Assembly (NCBI GenBank): GCA_910584265.1
Contig: CAJTZE010000001.1
Coordinates: 62,001-126,000, forward strand
Source: an uncultured Dorea sp.
Lineage (GTDB): Bacteria; Bacillota; Clostridia; Lachnospirales; Lachnospiraceae
DNA: 64,000 nt
Direction of reading: 5' to 3'
This document shows positions 7,979-16,254 of the stretch, piece by piece. The position numbers were made by a program, and so were the translations under genes. The stretch's first letter is position 1. Each line of letters starts with the position of its first letter. The notes under the pieces are model-generated. The model did not search any database, was not told the DNA's origin, and saw nothing but the letters and a program-made list of their open reading frames with translations.

Positions 7979-9910
7979 ATGTCAAGAGAAGATTATATCA
8001 AAGCAAATAAATTAGCAAAAAAGGATTATCAGTATAAATCTATGCGGGGAGAGCTGCCGACCCTCCCGGTGCTGGATGATATCCTTCCGCCGAGAGGCCG
8101 GTACAGAGAAGTCCCTCTGGGGCTTGTGAAGATCCCGGCCGACCAGATTGCGGGCACCAAGAATGCGGGGCGGAGCAATGCCTTTGCCAGCAACTTTATG
8201 CCGCTTTTGAAGGAGGGAAGCGAGTTTTCCAGAAAATGGGAATCTTTAAGCACCAGCCATGTGGAGGAAGGAATCCGCGACCCGATCAAAGCCTATGAAT
8301 ATATGAACAAATTCTATGTAGAGGAGGGAAATAAACGGGTCAGCGTTGTAAAATTCTTTGGGGTGGATTCGATTCCCGGCACGGTGACGCGTATCATTCC
8401 GGACCGGACGAACGATAAGGAGAACCGGATTTACTATGAATTTCTGGACTTCTATGAGCTTTCCCAGGTAAATTATATCTGGTTTTCGGAGACCGGAAGA
8501 TTTGCGAAGCTTCAGGCGGCAATGGGAAAAGAGAAGGATGAGGCATGGAATGAAGAAGAACGGATGGATTTCCGCTCCATTTATACCCGGTTTACGAAAG
8601 AATTCAGATCCAAGAATAATGACAAGCTTAAGATTACGCCGGGAGATGCATTTCTTGCACTGATTGAGCTGTACGGCTATAAAGAGCTTCTGGATATGAG
8701 CGTAACGGAGCTTAAGAAGCTGATCACAAGAAGCTGGGAAGAATATATGCTTCTGGAGAAGGATAAAGAGATTGAACTGAAGATGGATCCGGTCCAGGAG
8801 AAGAAGCCGATCCTGAACCTGAATAAGATCCTTCCGGCGGGCGTGCTGCTGCCGGGGAAAGGCCGGTTAAAGATTGCATTTATTTATGAAAAGACTCCGG
8901 GCTCATCTGCATGGACCTATGGCCATGAGCTTGGACGGCTGCATTTAGAGCAGAGATTCCCGCATGAAGTGCAGACCATTTTTTATACAAATGTCAATAG
9001 AAAGAATATCGAATATGCCATTGAGGATGCGGTAAAGCAGAAATGCGATATTATCTTTACTACAACGCCGTCCTTTGTACAGGCAAGCGTAAAGGCGGCC
9101 ATCGCCCATCCTTCGGTAAGGATACTGAACTGCTCGCTGAATACGTCTCACCGTTATATCCGGACCTACTATATCCGGATGCATGAGCCGAAGTTTATCA
9201 TGGGAGCCGTTGCGGGGGCGCTGACGGAGAATGATAAGCTTGGATTCATTGCAGATTATCCGATTTTTGGGACCATTGCGAACATCAATGCCTTTGCACT
9301 GGGAGCGAAGCTGGTAAATCCCCGGGTGAAGGTATATCTGGAGTGGTCGGCGAAAAAGGATGTGGATGCGGTAAAAAACCTCCGGGAGCAGGGGGCGGAG
9401 ATTATTTCCGGGAAGGATATGGTGACGCCGGAGGAGGCGTCCAGATATTTCGGGCTGTACAGTTTGGAAAACGACTGGCCGAAGAGCCTTGCCATGCCGG
9501 TATGGCACTGGGGACGGTTTTATGAGCAGCTGATCCGCACTATTATGGACGGAACATGGAAGTACGATGATAATCCGTCCGATAAGAAGGCAATCAATTA
9601 CTGGTGGGGAATGTCCGCCGGGGTTGCAGATATTGTCTGCTCCCAGACGCTCCCGATTGGGACGAAGCGTCTGGTGGAGCTTTTAAATTCTAACATCAAA
9701 AACAGAATATTCGACCCCTTTGCGGGGGAATTATATTCACAGACAGGTGTGATCCAGAAGGAATCCTGGAAGAGTCTGTCTCCGGAAGAGGTCGTTACCA
9801 TGGAATGGCTGGCAGAGAATGTGATCGGTGATATACCGAAGCGCCAGGAACTTAAGAAGCGCTCGGAATCGGTGGTGCTTCAGCAGGGAGTGGAGAAAAC
9901 GAAAGGGTAA
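7979..9910 (+). CDS. Cytosolic BMP/PnrA-like protein with ParB-like N-terminal region
   Basis: The 643-residue product starts at ATG 7979 behind CAGGAGG. Its C-terminal half (about residues 298-590) resembles the BMP family of substrate-binding proteins (PnrA type, which bind nucleosides): KIAFIYEKTPGSSAWTYGHE, IFTTTPSF, HEPKFIMGAVAGALTENDKLGFI and a late SAGVADIV. Unlike true binding proteins it has no signal peptide or lipobox, so it should act in the cytoplasm. Residues about 115-140 (EEGNKRVSVVKFFGVDSIPG) resemble the ParB/Srx-like core that reads DGNHRxxAxxxxGxxxIP. The function is unknown; a nucleoside or nucleotide sensor is an inference. A metallophosphoesterase follows after seven bases, so the two are probably co-expressed. 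Confidence 0.75.
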   Translation: MSREDYIKANKLAKKDYQYKSMRGELPTLPVLDDILPPRGRYREVPLGLVKIPADQIAGTKNAGRSNAFASNFMPLLKEGSEFSRKWESLSTSHVEEGIRDPIKAYEYMNKFYVEEGNKRVSVVKFFGVDSIPGTVTRIIPDRTNDKENRIYYEFLDFYELSQVNYIWFSETGRFAKLQAAMGKEKDEAWNEEERMDFRSIYTRFTKEFRSKNNDKLKITPGDAFLALIELYGYKELLDMSVTELKKLITRSWEEYMLLEKDKEIELKMDPVQEKKPILNLNKILPAGVLLPGKGRLKIAFIYEKTPGSSAWTYGHELGRLHLEQRFPHEVQTIFYTNVNRKNIEYAIEDAVKQKCDIIFTTTPSFVQASVKAAIAHPSVRILNCSLNTSHRYIRTYYIRMHEPKFIMGAVAGALTENDKLGFIADYPIFGTIANINAFALGAKLVNPRVKVYLEWSAKKDVDAVKNLREQGAEIISGKDMVTPEEASRYFGLYSLENDWPKSLAMPVWHWGRFYEQLIRTIMDGTWKYDDNPSDKKAINYWWGMSAGVADIVCSQTLPIGTKRLVELLNSNIKNRIFDPFAGELYSQTGVIQKESWKSLSPEEVVTMEWLAENVIGDIPKRQELKKRSESVVLQQGVEKTKG

Positions 9911-9917
9911 GAGACAG

Positions 9918-10526
9918 ATGAAGATACTTGCGATTGCAGACGAGGAGTCGAAAGCCCTGTGGGATTATTTTGACAAAAGCAAATTTGAAGGGATTGATTT
10001 GATTATTTCCTGCGGGGATCTGGCACCGGAATACTTGTCTTTTTTAACTACGATGACTTCAATACCGGTGCTGTATGTGCATGGGAATCATGATGTAAAA
10101 TACGATAAAAGACCGCCGGAGGGCTGTATCTGCATTGATGACAGGATTTACGTCCACAAGGGCGTGCGGATCATGGGGCTGGGAGGCTCTATGGAATACT
10201 ATGGCGGCAAGCATCAGTATACGGAATCCCAGATGCGCCTGCGTGTTGGAAGAATGTGGTTTCAGCTTGTGAGGCACCGGGGATTTGATATTCTTGTGAC
10301 CCATGCTCCGGCTTATGGACTGAATGACGGAGAGGATCTTCCTCACCGGGGATTCCAGACATTTGTGACATTACTGGAACGCTATAAGCCCCAATTTTTT
10401 CTGCATGGGCATGTGCATATGAATTACGGCAGAAAATATAAGCGTTATGATAAGTTTGGAGATACCAAAGTAATTAATGCGTATGAAAGGTGTGTATTTG
10501 AGTATGAAGATGAAGGTACGGAATAA
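9918..10526 (+). CDS. Calcineurin-like metallophosphoesterase
   Basis: Phosphoesterase of unknown substrate. The 202-residue protein has GDL in SCGDLAPE, GNHD in YVHGNHDVK, a His in VTHAPAYG and the C-terminal HGHVH, which together build a two-metal site. The first metal motif, normally DxH, reads IADEESK, so the usual His is replaced by Glu; this occurs in some members and might alter metal preference. The ATG at 9918 has GAGACAG upstream, a weak ribosome site, consistent with translational coupling to the preceding gene. Its 3' end overlaps the start of the GH3 gene by about 23 bases. Confidence 0.85.
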   Translation: MKILAIADEESKALWDYFDKSKFEGIDLIISCGDLAPEYLSFLTTMTSIPVLYVHGNHDVKYDKRPPEGCICIDDRIYVHKGVRIMGLGGSMEYYGGKHQYTESQMRLRVGRMWFQLVRHRGFDILVTHAPAYGLNDGEDLPHRGFQTFVTLLERYKPQFFLHGHVHMNYGRKYKRYDKFGDTKVINAYERCVFEYEDEGTE

Positions 10527-12981
10527 GGCGGCATTTACAGATGCGGTGACGGCTCTGGAGGAAACGAATAAAAGAACTGCTTACCTTGCGGCGTTAGAGG
10601 GAATCGTATTGCTGGAAAATGATGGATGCCTTCCTGTAAAACCGGGGAAGATTGCCCTGTACGGGGCGGGGGCGGATATGACGATCAAAGGAGGCACCGG
10701 TTCGGGCGAGGTAAATGTACGCCATGCGGTTTCCATTCTGGAGGGATTGGAAAAGAGCGGATTTATTGTTACAAGTAAGCCATGGATTGATGAGTACCGG
10801 GCGGTTTATGAGAAGGCCGAGTCGGATTACAAAGAGGAGCTCCGAAGGAAGCTGCTTTATCTTAACCCGGCGAATCTGCTGAATATCGTAAGTCCCTTCC
10901 GGATGCCGGCAGGACAGCTGGTTACAAGGGAGGAGATGCAGGCCTCCAACACGGATACCTGTATTTATGTGGTGTCCAGACAGGCGGGAGAAGGCGCAGA
11001 CCGGAAATTAGAGAAGGGAGATTATTTCCTGACGGAGAATGAAAGGCGCAGTATTGCCCTGTGTGCGGAATATTATAAAAGGATGATCGTGGTAATTAAT
11101 GCGGGCGCGTCCTTTGACATGAGCTTTCTGGATGAGATTCCGGGAATCAATGCGGTTATTTTTTTCGGGCAGCAGGGAACTATGGGCGGCCAGGCATTTG
11201 CAGATTTATTGTGCGGGAAGGAGACGCCTTCCGGAAAGCTTGCAGATACATGGGCTTACCATTATGCAGATTATCCGAATGCAATGGAATACAGCTATCT
11301 GAACGGTAATTTAGACGAGGAATATTATGAAGAGGGTATTTATGTCGGCTACCGTTATTTTGACAGCTATGGAATAGAGCCGAGGTATCCTTTTGGTTAT
11401 GGATTGTCTTATACAGATTTTAAGATAGAGACAGAGATGGTTTCGGTTAAGAAAACTACGGTAAAGGTAAAGGCAGTGGTAACCAATACAGGCGCTTATG
11501 CCGGGAAGGAGACGGTACAGATATACGTGAGCTGTCCTCAGGACGGACAGGCGAAGGAGTATCAGAGGCTGGCGGCATTTGCCAAGACAAGGAAGCTGGA
11601 ACCGGGAGAGAGCGAGAAGCTGAAGCTGTGTTTTGACGTGACGGAGCTTGCAAGCTATCGTACGGAGGATGCTGTGACCGTACTGGAACCGGGAGATTAT
11701 CTGGTGCGCGCAGGGAATTCGAGCCGCAGTACTCAGCCGCAGGCCGTACTTGTGCTGGAGAAGGAAGCAGTGGTTTCCAGACACTGCCGTATCTGTGAGA
11801 ATGGGAAAACGAAGGAGATACAGCCGCCGATGCTTCCGGAGGAGGCTGTATCAGAAGAAATCCCGAGAATCAAGATACGTGAAAAGGATATCCCATGTGA
11901 GACCTATGACTATCAGGTGCCGGATATTTATCATTCTTCGGAGACAGATGCTTTTCTGGATAAACTGACGTTAGAAGAAATGGCGGCTCTTACTGTGGGA
12001 GGAGGAATGTCCGGGAAACGGTTCTTTGAGGCGCCGGGGTCAGCGGGTTCTACAACAGCAGAGCTTCTGGATAAGGGGATCCCCAATGTATCTCTTGCAG
12101 ACGGCCCGGCAGGCTTAAGGCTTCATAAGCGTACCGCCGTAACCAGAACAGGGAAACTAAAGGCAGTGGAGCCGAATCTGGAAATGTTCAAGTATTTTCC
12201 GGAGCCGGTAAAGAAGGTTATGTTTGCAGATCCGGATAAGCATCCGGTTGTATATCAGTTTACCACTGCATTCCCGACAGGGCTGGCTCTTGCCCAGACC
12301 TGGAACAAGGAACTGGCAGAGCAGGCAGGCGAAGCGGCAGGGGAAGAGATGAAGGCTTACGGCGTTACCTACTGGCTGGCTCCGGCGCTGAATATTCACA
12401 GGAATCCGCTGTGTGGAAGGAATTTTGAGTATTTTTCAGAGGATCCGCTGCTGTCAGGCACTTTTGCGGCCGCTATAACGAAAGGCGTGCAGAAGAACAG
12501 GGGATGCTATGTGACTATCAAGCATTTCTGCTGCAATAATCAGGAGGACAACCGCAATTATACCAATGCAAATGTGGGAGAGAGGGCTCTACGTGAGATC
12601 TATCTGAAAGGATTTGAGATAGCGGTAAAGGAAGCGGCACCCGGCGCTGTTATGTCCAGCTATAATAAGGTAAACGGTATGTATGTAAATAACAGCTATG
12701 ATCTGCTGACCAAGGTACTGCGGAATGAATGGGGCTTTCAGGGGCTGGTTATGACCGACTGGTTTGCTACCGGAAAAAATGTGGGAAGCCATGTGTCTGC
12801 AATCGGGGCAGGCAATGACCTGATCATGCCGGGAAGCAGAGGTGCAGTGAAGGAAATTATAAAGGCTGTGGAAGACGGCATTATTGAAACAGAGGATGTG
12901 AAACGCTGTGCGGCCAATGTGCTGAAGGGGATTCTGTCCTCGCGGATTTATCAGGGCTACCGGAAATTAAAGAAAGAATAA
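10504..12981 (+). CDS. Glycoside hydrolase family 3, reversed domain order
   Basis: Beta-glycosidase (probably beta-glucosidase) of 825 residues. The usual GH3 order is swapped: residues about 20-300 are the alpha/beta sandwich (IVLLENDGCLPV, GGTGSGEVNV, VVINAGASFDMSFLD), about 320-430 a fibronectin-III-like domain (GKETVQIYVSCP), and about 480-825 the TIM barrel with LADGPAGLR, GRNFEYFSEDP, KHFCCNNQE and the nucleophile Asp752 in VMTDWFATG. This reversed layout is known for some rumen bacterial GH3 enzymes. No signal peptide, so substrates are likely imported sugars. The start is uncertain: ATG 10504 is used, but TTG 10498 has better spacing from AAAGGTG. Confidence 0.9.
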   Translation: MKMKVRNKAAFTDAVTALEETNKRTAYLAALEGIVLLENDGCLPVKPGKIALYGAGADMTIKGGTGSGEVNVRHAVSILEGLEKSGFIVTSKPWIDEYRAVYEKAESDYKEELRRKLLYLNPANLLNIVSPFRMPAGQLVTREEMQASNTDTCIYVVSRQAGEGADRKLEKGDYFLTENERRSIALCAEYYKRMIVVINAGASFDMSFLDEIPGINAVIFFGQQGTMGGQAFADLLCGKETPSGKLADTWAYHYADYPNAMEYSYLNGNLDEEYYEEGIYVGYRYFDSYGIEPRYPFGYGLSYTDFKIETEMVSVKKTTVKVKAVVTNTGAYAGKETVQIYVSCPQDGQAKEYQRLAAFAKTRKLEPGESEKLKLCFDVTELASYRTEDAVTVLEPGDYLVRAGNSSRSTQPQAVLVLEKEAVVSRHCRICENGKTKEIQPPMLPEEAVSEEIPRIKIREKDIPCETYDYQVPDIYHSSETDAFLDKLTLEEMAALTVGGGMSGKRFFEAPGSAGSTTAELLDKGIPNVSLADGPAGLRLHKRTAVTRTGKLKAVEPNLEMFKYFPEPVKKVMFADPDKHPVVYQFTTAFPTGLALAQTWNKELAEQAGEAAGEEMKAYGVTYWLAPALNIHRNPLCGRNFEYFSEDPLLSGTFAAAITKGVQKNRGCYVTIKHFCCNNQEDNRNYTNANVGERALREIYLKGFEIAVKEAAPGAVMSSYNKVNGMYVNNSYDLLTKVLRNEWGFQGLVMTDWFATGKNVGSHVSAIGAGNDLIMPGSRGAVKEIIKAVEDGIIETEDVKRCAANVLKGILSSRIYQGYRKLKKE

Positions 12982-13054
12982 TCCGCTCTGGGAGGGCAGG
13001 ATATAGGGCGATACAACAGAGGATGAAATAAAGGGATTTTAGGAGGATTCGAGT

Positions 13055-13903
13055 ATGAGCTATGCGGACAAGTTGTTTATTACTATGTGCCGGGACATTA
13101 TTGATAACGGTACCAGCACCGAGGGAGAGAAGGTCCGTCCGGTGTGGGAGGACGGTACCAGCGCTTATACGATTAAGAAATTCGGGGTGGTGAACAGGTA
13201 TGATCTGTCGAAGGAATTTCCGGCGCTGACCCTCCGAAGGACTGCAATTAAGAGCTGTACGGATGAGATGCTGTGGATCTGGCAGCAGAAGTCCAATAAT
13301 ATCCATGATCTGCATTCCGGGATCTGGGACAGCTGGGCGGATGAGTCTGGCTCCATCGGCAAGGCCTACGGATATCAGATGGGTGTGAAGCATGCATATA
13401 AAGAGGGGATGATGGATCAGGTAGACCGGGTGGTCTATGATCTGAAGCACAATCCTTACAGCAGGCGGATCATGACAAATATGTACGTGCATCAGGATCT
13501 GCATGAGATGGCACTGTACCCTTGCGCATACAGCATGACCTTTAATGTGACCAAGGAGAAGGGGAGCGATAGGCTGACGCTGAATGCAGTGCTGAATCAG
13601 CGTTCTCAGGACGTGCTTGCGGCAAATAATTGGAATGTATGCCAGTATTCGGTGCTGCTGCATATGCTGGCGCAGGTATGTGATATGAAGGCAGGAGAGC
13701 TGGTTCATGTGATTGCGGATGCGCATATTTATGACAGGCATATTCCGATGATCGAGGAGCTGATCAGCAGAGAGCCGCTCCCGGCGCCGAAATTCTGGCT
13801 GAATCCCGAGATTCATGACTTCTATGAATTTACGAGGGATGATGTGAAGCTGATCGATTATGAGACACATGAGCAGATTAAGAATATTCCCGTTGCGGTT
13901 TAG
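13055..13903 (+). CDS. thyA: Thymidylate synthase
   Basis: Makes dTMP from dUMP with methylene-THF, yielding dihydrofolate. The 282-residue protein starts at ATG 13055 behind TTAGGAGG. The catalytic Cys157 lies in LYPCAYSMTFN and the dUMP-binding QRSQDVLAANNWNVCQYS and HIYDRH motifs are present. The sequence is of the divergent ThyA type rather than the E. coli-like PPCH form. Dihydrofolate reductase follows 57 bases later, the natural partner because it recycles the dihydrofolate made here. Confidence 0.95.
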   Translation: MSYADKLFITMCRDIIDNGTSTEGEKVRPVWEDGTSAYTIKKFGVVNRYDLSKEFPALTLRRTAIKSCTDEMLWIWQQKSNNIHDLHSGIWDSWADESGSIGKAYGYQMGVKHAYKEGMMDQVDRVVYDLKHNPYSRRIMTNMYVHQDLHEMALYPCAYSMTFNVTKEKGSDRLTLNAVLNQRSQDVLAANNWNVCQYSVLLHMLAQVCDMKAGELVHVIADAHIYDRHIPMIEELISREPLPAPKFWLNPEIHDFYEFTRDDVKLIDYETHEQIKNIPVAV

Positions 13904-13960
13904 AATGCAGACAGGCCGCGGGGAAATTTATTATTTTCAACAGATGGAGTGAAGAATAAC

Positions 13961-14470
13961 ATGAAATTAATTGTAGCAGTGGACAAGGCGTGGGCAATCG
14001 GGAAGAATAACCGGATGATGTGGAGCATTCCGGCGGATATGAAGTTTTTCCGGGAGACCACAAAGGGAAATATTGTGATCATGGGAAGGAAGACGCTGGA
14101 AAGCTTTCCCCAGAGCCAGCCGTTATCGAATCGGGTTAATATTGTGATTACGAAGAATAAGGATTATAAAGTGAAGGGTGCGGTAGTAGTCCACAATATA
14201 GAGGAAGCACTTGAGGAAAGCGGCAGGTATGAGGGCGATGTGTATGTGATCGGCGGCGAAAGCATTTACCGTTCTATGCTGAAGTATTGTGATACAGCGC
14301 TGGTGACGAAGATTGACCATGCTTTTGACGCTGATACCTATTTTCCGGATCTGGATAAGGACCCGGAGTGGAAGATGACGAAAATCAGTGAGGAGCAGAC
14401 ATGCTTTGATTTGGAATATTACTTTACGGTTTATGAGCGGATTGGAAAAGAAAAGGACGAAAGAGTATAG
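13961..14470 (+). CDS. dfrA: Dihydrofolate reductase
   Basis: Reduces dihydrofolate to tetrahydrofolate with NADPH. ATG 13961 is preceded by GGAGTG; a GTG twelve bases upstream overlaps that site and is rejected. The 169-residue protein shows AVDKAWAIGKNN, WSIPADMKFFRETT, the cofactor motif IVIMGRKTLESFP, and YVIGGESIYRSMLKYCD. The usual active-site acid is the Asp of IPADMKFF. It lies after thyA and six bases before a glycosyltransferase, likely one transcript. Confidence 0.95.
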   Translation: MKLIVAVDKAWAIGKNNRMMWSIPADMKFFRETTKGNIVIMGRKTLESFPQSQPLSNRVNIVITKNKDYKVKGAVVVHNIEEALEESGRYEGDVYVIGGESIYRSMLKYCDTALVTKIDHAFDADTYFPDLDKDPEWKMTKISEEQTCFDLEYYFTVYERIGKEKDERV

Positions 14471-14476
14471 AGATTT

Positions 14477-15745
14477 ATGAGGATATTAACGATTACAGCA
14501 CAGAAGCCAAACAGCACCGGAAGCGGTGTCTACCTGACAGAGCTGGTAAAGACATTTGCAGGAGAAGGACATGGGCAGGCGGTGATCGCCGGTGTTTATC
14601 AGGAGGACAGGGTGGAATTGCCAGATGGAGTGAGGTTTTACCCGGTCTATTTTAAGACGGAGAGGCTGCCGTTTCCCATTGCGGGAATGTCTGATGAAAT
14701 GCCCTATGAGAGTACGGTATACGGGCAGATGACAGAGGAAATGACGGCTCAGTTTGAAAATGCATTCAGAAATGCAATCCGGGACGCGGCGGAAGATTTC
14801 AGGCCGGAGCTTGTGGTATGCCATCACCTGTATCTGGTGACGTCCATAGTCAGAGAGGAGCTTGCAGATTATAAGGTGTGCGCATTCTGCCATAATACGG
14901 ATCTGCGCCAGATGAAAAAGATTTCCTTAAGGCGGGAGTATATCAAAAGCCAGATACCGAAGCTGGATGCTGTATTTGCCCTTCATGAGGAGCAGAAAAA
15001 GGAAATTATGGAAATTTATCCGGTGGAGGAAGAGAAGATACAGATTGCGGGCACCGGATATAATCAGGAGATATTTTTCCGGAGCAGAGAGACGGCGGCA
15101 AAAGCCGGTCCGGGAGAAACAGGACAAGCAGCCCAGACGGAAAATGGAGCCGCAGAGAGCGGGGAAATGTCCGGGGAAAAACCTCTCCGGCTAATTTATG
15201 CAGGAAAAATTGCAGAAAAGAAGGGCGTGGCAAGCCTGCTAAAGAGCCTTGGGCATTTATCCAGAAAGCCGGAAGAGCTTGTGCTTTATCTTGCCGGAGG
15301 TGCGGGAAACCAGAGAGAATATAGCTGGATTCTTGAGCTGGCAGAAAAGAGCCGGTATCCGGTACACTTTCTTGGGAAGCTGTCCCAGACAGAGCTTGCC
15401 GGAGAGTATAATAAAAGCAATATCTTCGTGCTTCCTTCCTTTAGCGAGGGGCTTCCGCTGACGATTATAGAGGCCATGGCGTGCGGCTGCAGGGTGGTGG
15501 TGACTGAGCTTCCGGGAATCCGTCCATGGATAGAGGCGAATGTGGAGCATGCATCGGTTCTCTTTGTGGAACCGCCAAAGATGCAGAATGCAGATGAGCC
15601 TGTGCCGGAGAGCCTGGAACATTTTGAAAGAAATCTTGCAGAAACTATCGAGGTCTGTGCGTCTATGCCTTATACAGGATGTCCGGATCTTGTCAGGGTA
15701 TCCTGGGGAAATATCTGTAAGCTGGTGGAGAGTATTGTCTGTTGA
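14477..15745 (+). CDS. Glycosyltransferase, GT4-like GT-B fold
   Basis: Transfers a sugar from an activated donor to an unidentified acceptor. The 422-residue protein has an N-terminal Rossmann domain with the loop NSTGSGVYLTELVKTF and a C-terminal domain with RLIYAGKIAEKKGV, the binding motif SEGLPLTIIEAMACG and VVVTELPGI. Between the domains (about residues 208-236) sits a Gly/Ala/Glu-rich, low-complexity linker. No membrane segment is present. It is six bases from the dihydrofolate reductase gene, but no other cell-wall or polysaccharide gene is near, so the pathway is open. Confidence 0.85.
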   Translation: MRILTITAQKPNSTGSGVYLTELVKTFAGEGHGQAVIAGVYQEDRVELPDGVRFYPVYFKTERLPFPIAGMSDEMPYESTVYGQMTEEMTAQFENAFRNAIRDAAEDFRPELVVCHHLYLVTSIVREELADYKVCAFCHNTDLRQMKKISLRREYIKSQIPKLDAVFALHEEQKKEIMEIYPVEEEKIQIAGTGYNQEIFFRSRETAAKAGPGETGQAAQTENGAAESGEMSGEKPLRLIYAGKIAEKKGVASLLKSLGHLSRKPEELVLYLAGGAGNQREYSWILELAEKSRYPVHFLGKLSQTELAGEYNKSNIFVLPSFSEGLPLTIIEAMACGCRVVVTELPGIRPWIEANVEHASVLFVEPPKMQNADEPVPESLEHFERNLAETIEVCASMPYTGCPDLVRVSWGNICKLVESIVC

Positions 15746-15785
15746 ACAATAAAATATCGTCTATGGAAAAGCGTAAAATAGACAG

Positions 15786-15815
15786 TTGACAACCTTGTAT
15801 ATTATCATCTATAAT
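15786..15815 (+). promoter_or_regulatory. Sigma-A promoter of the ilvB leader
   Basis: TTGACA at 15786-15791 and TATAAT at 15810-15815, both consensus, with an 18-base spacer. Transcription would begin just before the T-box leader. Confidence 0.85.
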
Positions 15816-15844
15816 GGTAGAAATCTTACCAGTTTCAGATAAAT

Positions 15845-16165
15845 GCTATGACGGGGAGGAGTACATAAGCAGCCGGAAGCCCAGAGAGAAGATGGATGGT
15901 GTGAATCTTCGAGATGGTCTTATGGAAGTAGCCCCTGAGCGGTGAACCGAACGCGGAGCGCTCCTGCTAAGAGCAGGAAGGACATTCCGTCAGTAGACTT
16001 CAACGTAATCCCTGCGTTAGAGGGAAGCAGTATTGGGGAAGGGCCGTATATATCGACAGTCCGAAGCCTGTACTGGCAGAGTGCAGAGACACAGGGTCTC
16101 TGAATTTAGGTGGTAACACGGATGATATATCCGCCCTAAGCGTTTTGCTTAGGGCGTTTTCTTTT
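15845..16165 (+). promoter_or_regulatory. T-box leader controlling ilvB-ilvN, probable valine specifier
   Basis: tRNA-sensing leader in the 509-bp gap before ilvB. Stem I features are visible: GGAGGAGTACATAAGCA, AGAGAG, GGATGGTGTGAATC, and a 3' side reading ATGGAAGTAGCCCCTGAGC. In the usual GAA-specifier-purine pattern the specifier is GTA (15928-15930), a valine codon. The antiterminator bulge motif TTAGGTGGTAACACGGA lies at 16105-16122 with TGGT to pair with a tRNA ACCA end. The terminator is GCCCTAAGC (16133-16141), loop, GCTTAGGGC (16147-16155), then GTTTTCTTTT. Uncharged tRNA-Val should favour readthrough into acetolactate synthase. The specifier call was made by eye. Confidence 0.87.
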
Positions 16166-16254
16166 GCAGCCGTGCATCCATTAAGGAAGCCGGCGGCGGA
16201 TGCTGTAGGTACTTTTTAGATATAGGCGTGAACATAATAAGGAGGTAGATATAA

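Noticed and set aside
12881..13870. 329-codon frame antisense to thyA
   Set aside because: It lies opposite a clear thyA gene and has Ile/His/Arg-rich, domain-free composition typical of antisense shadows.
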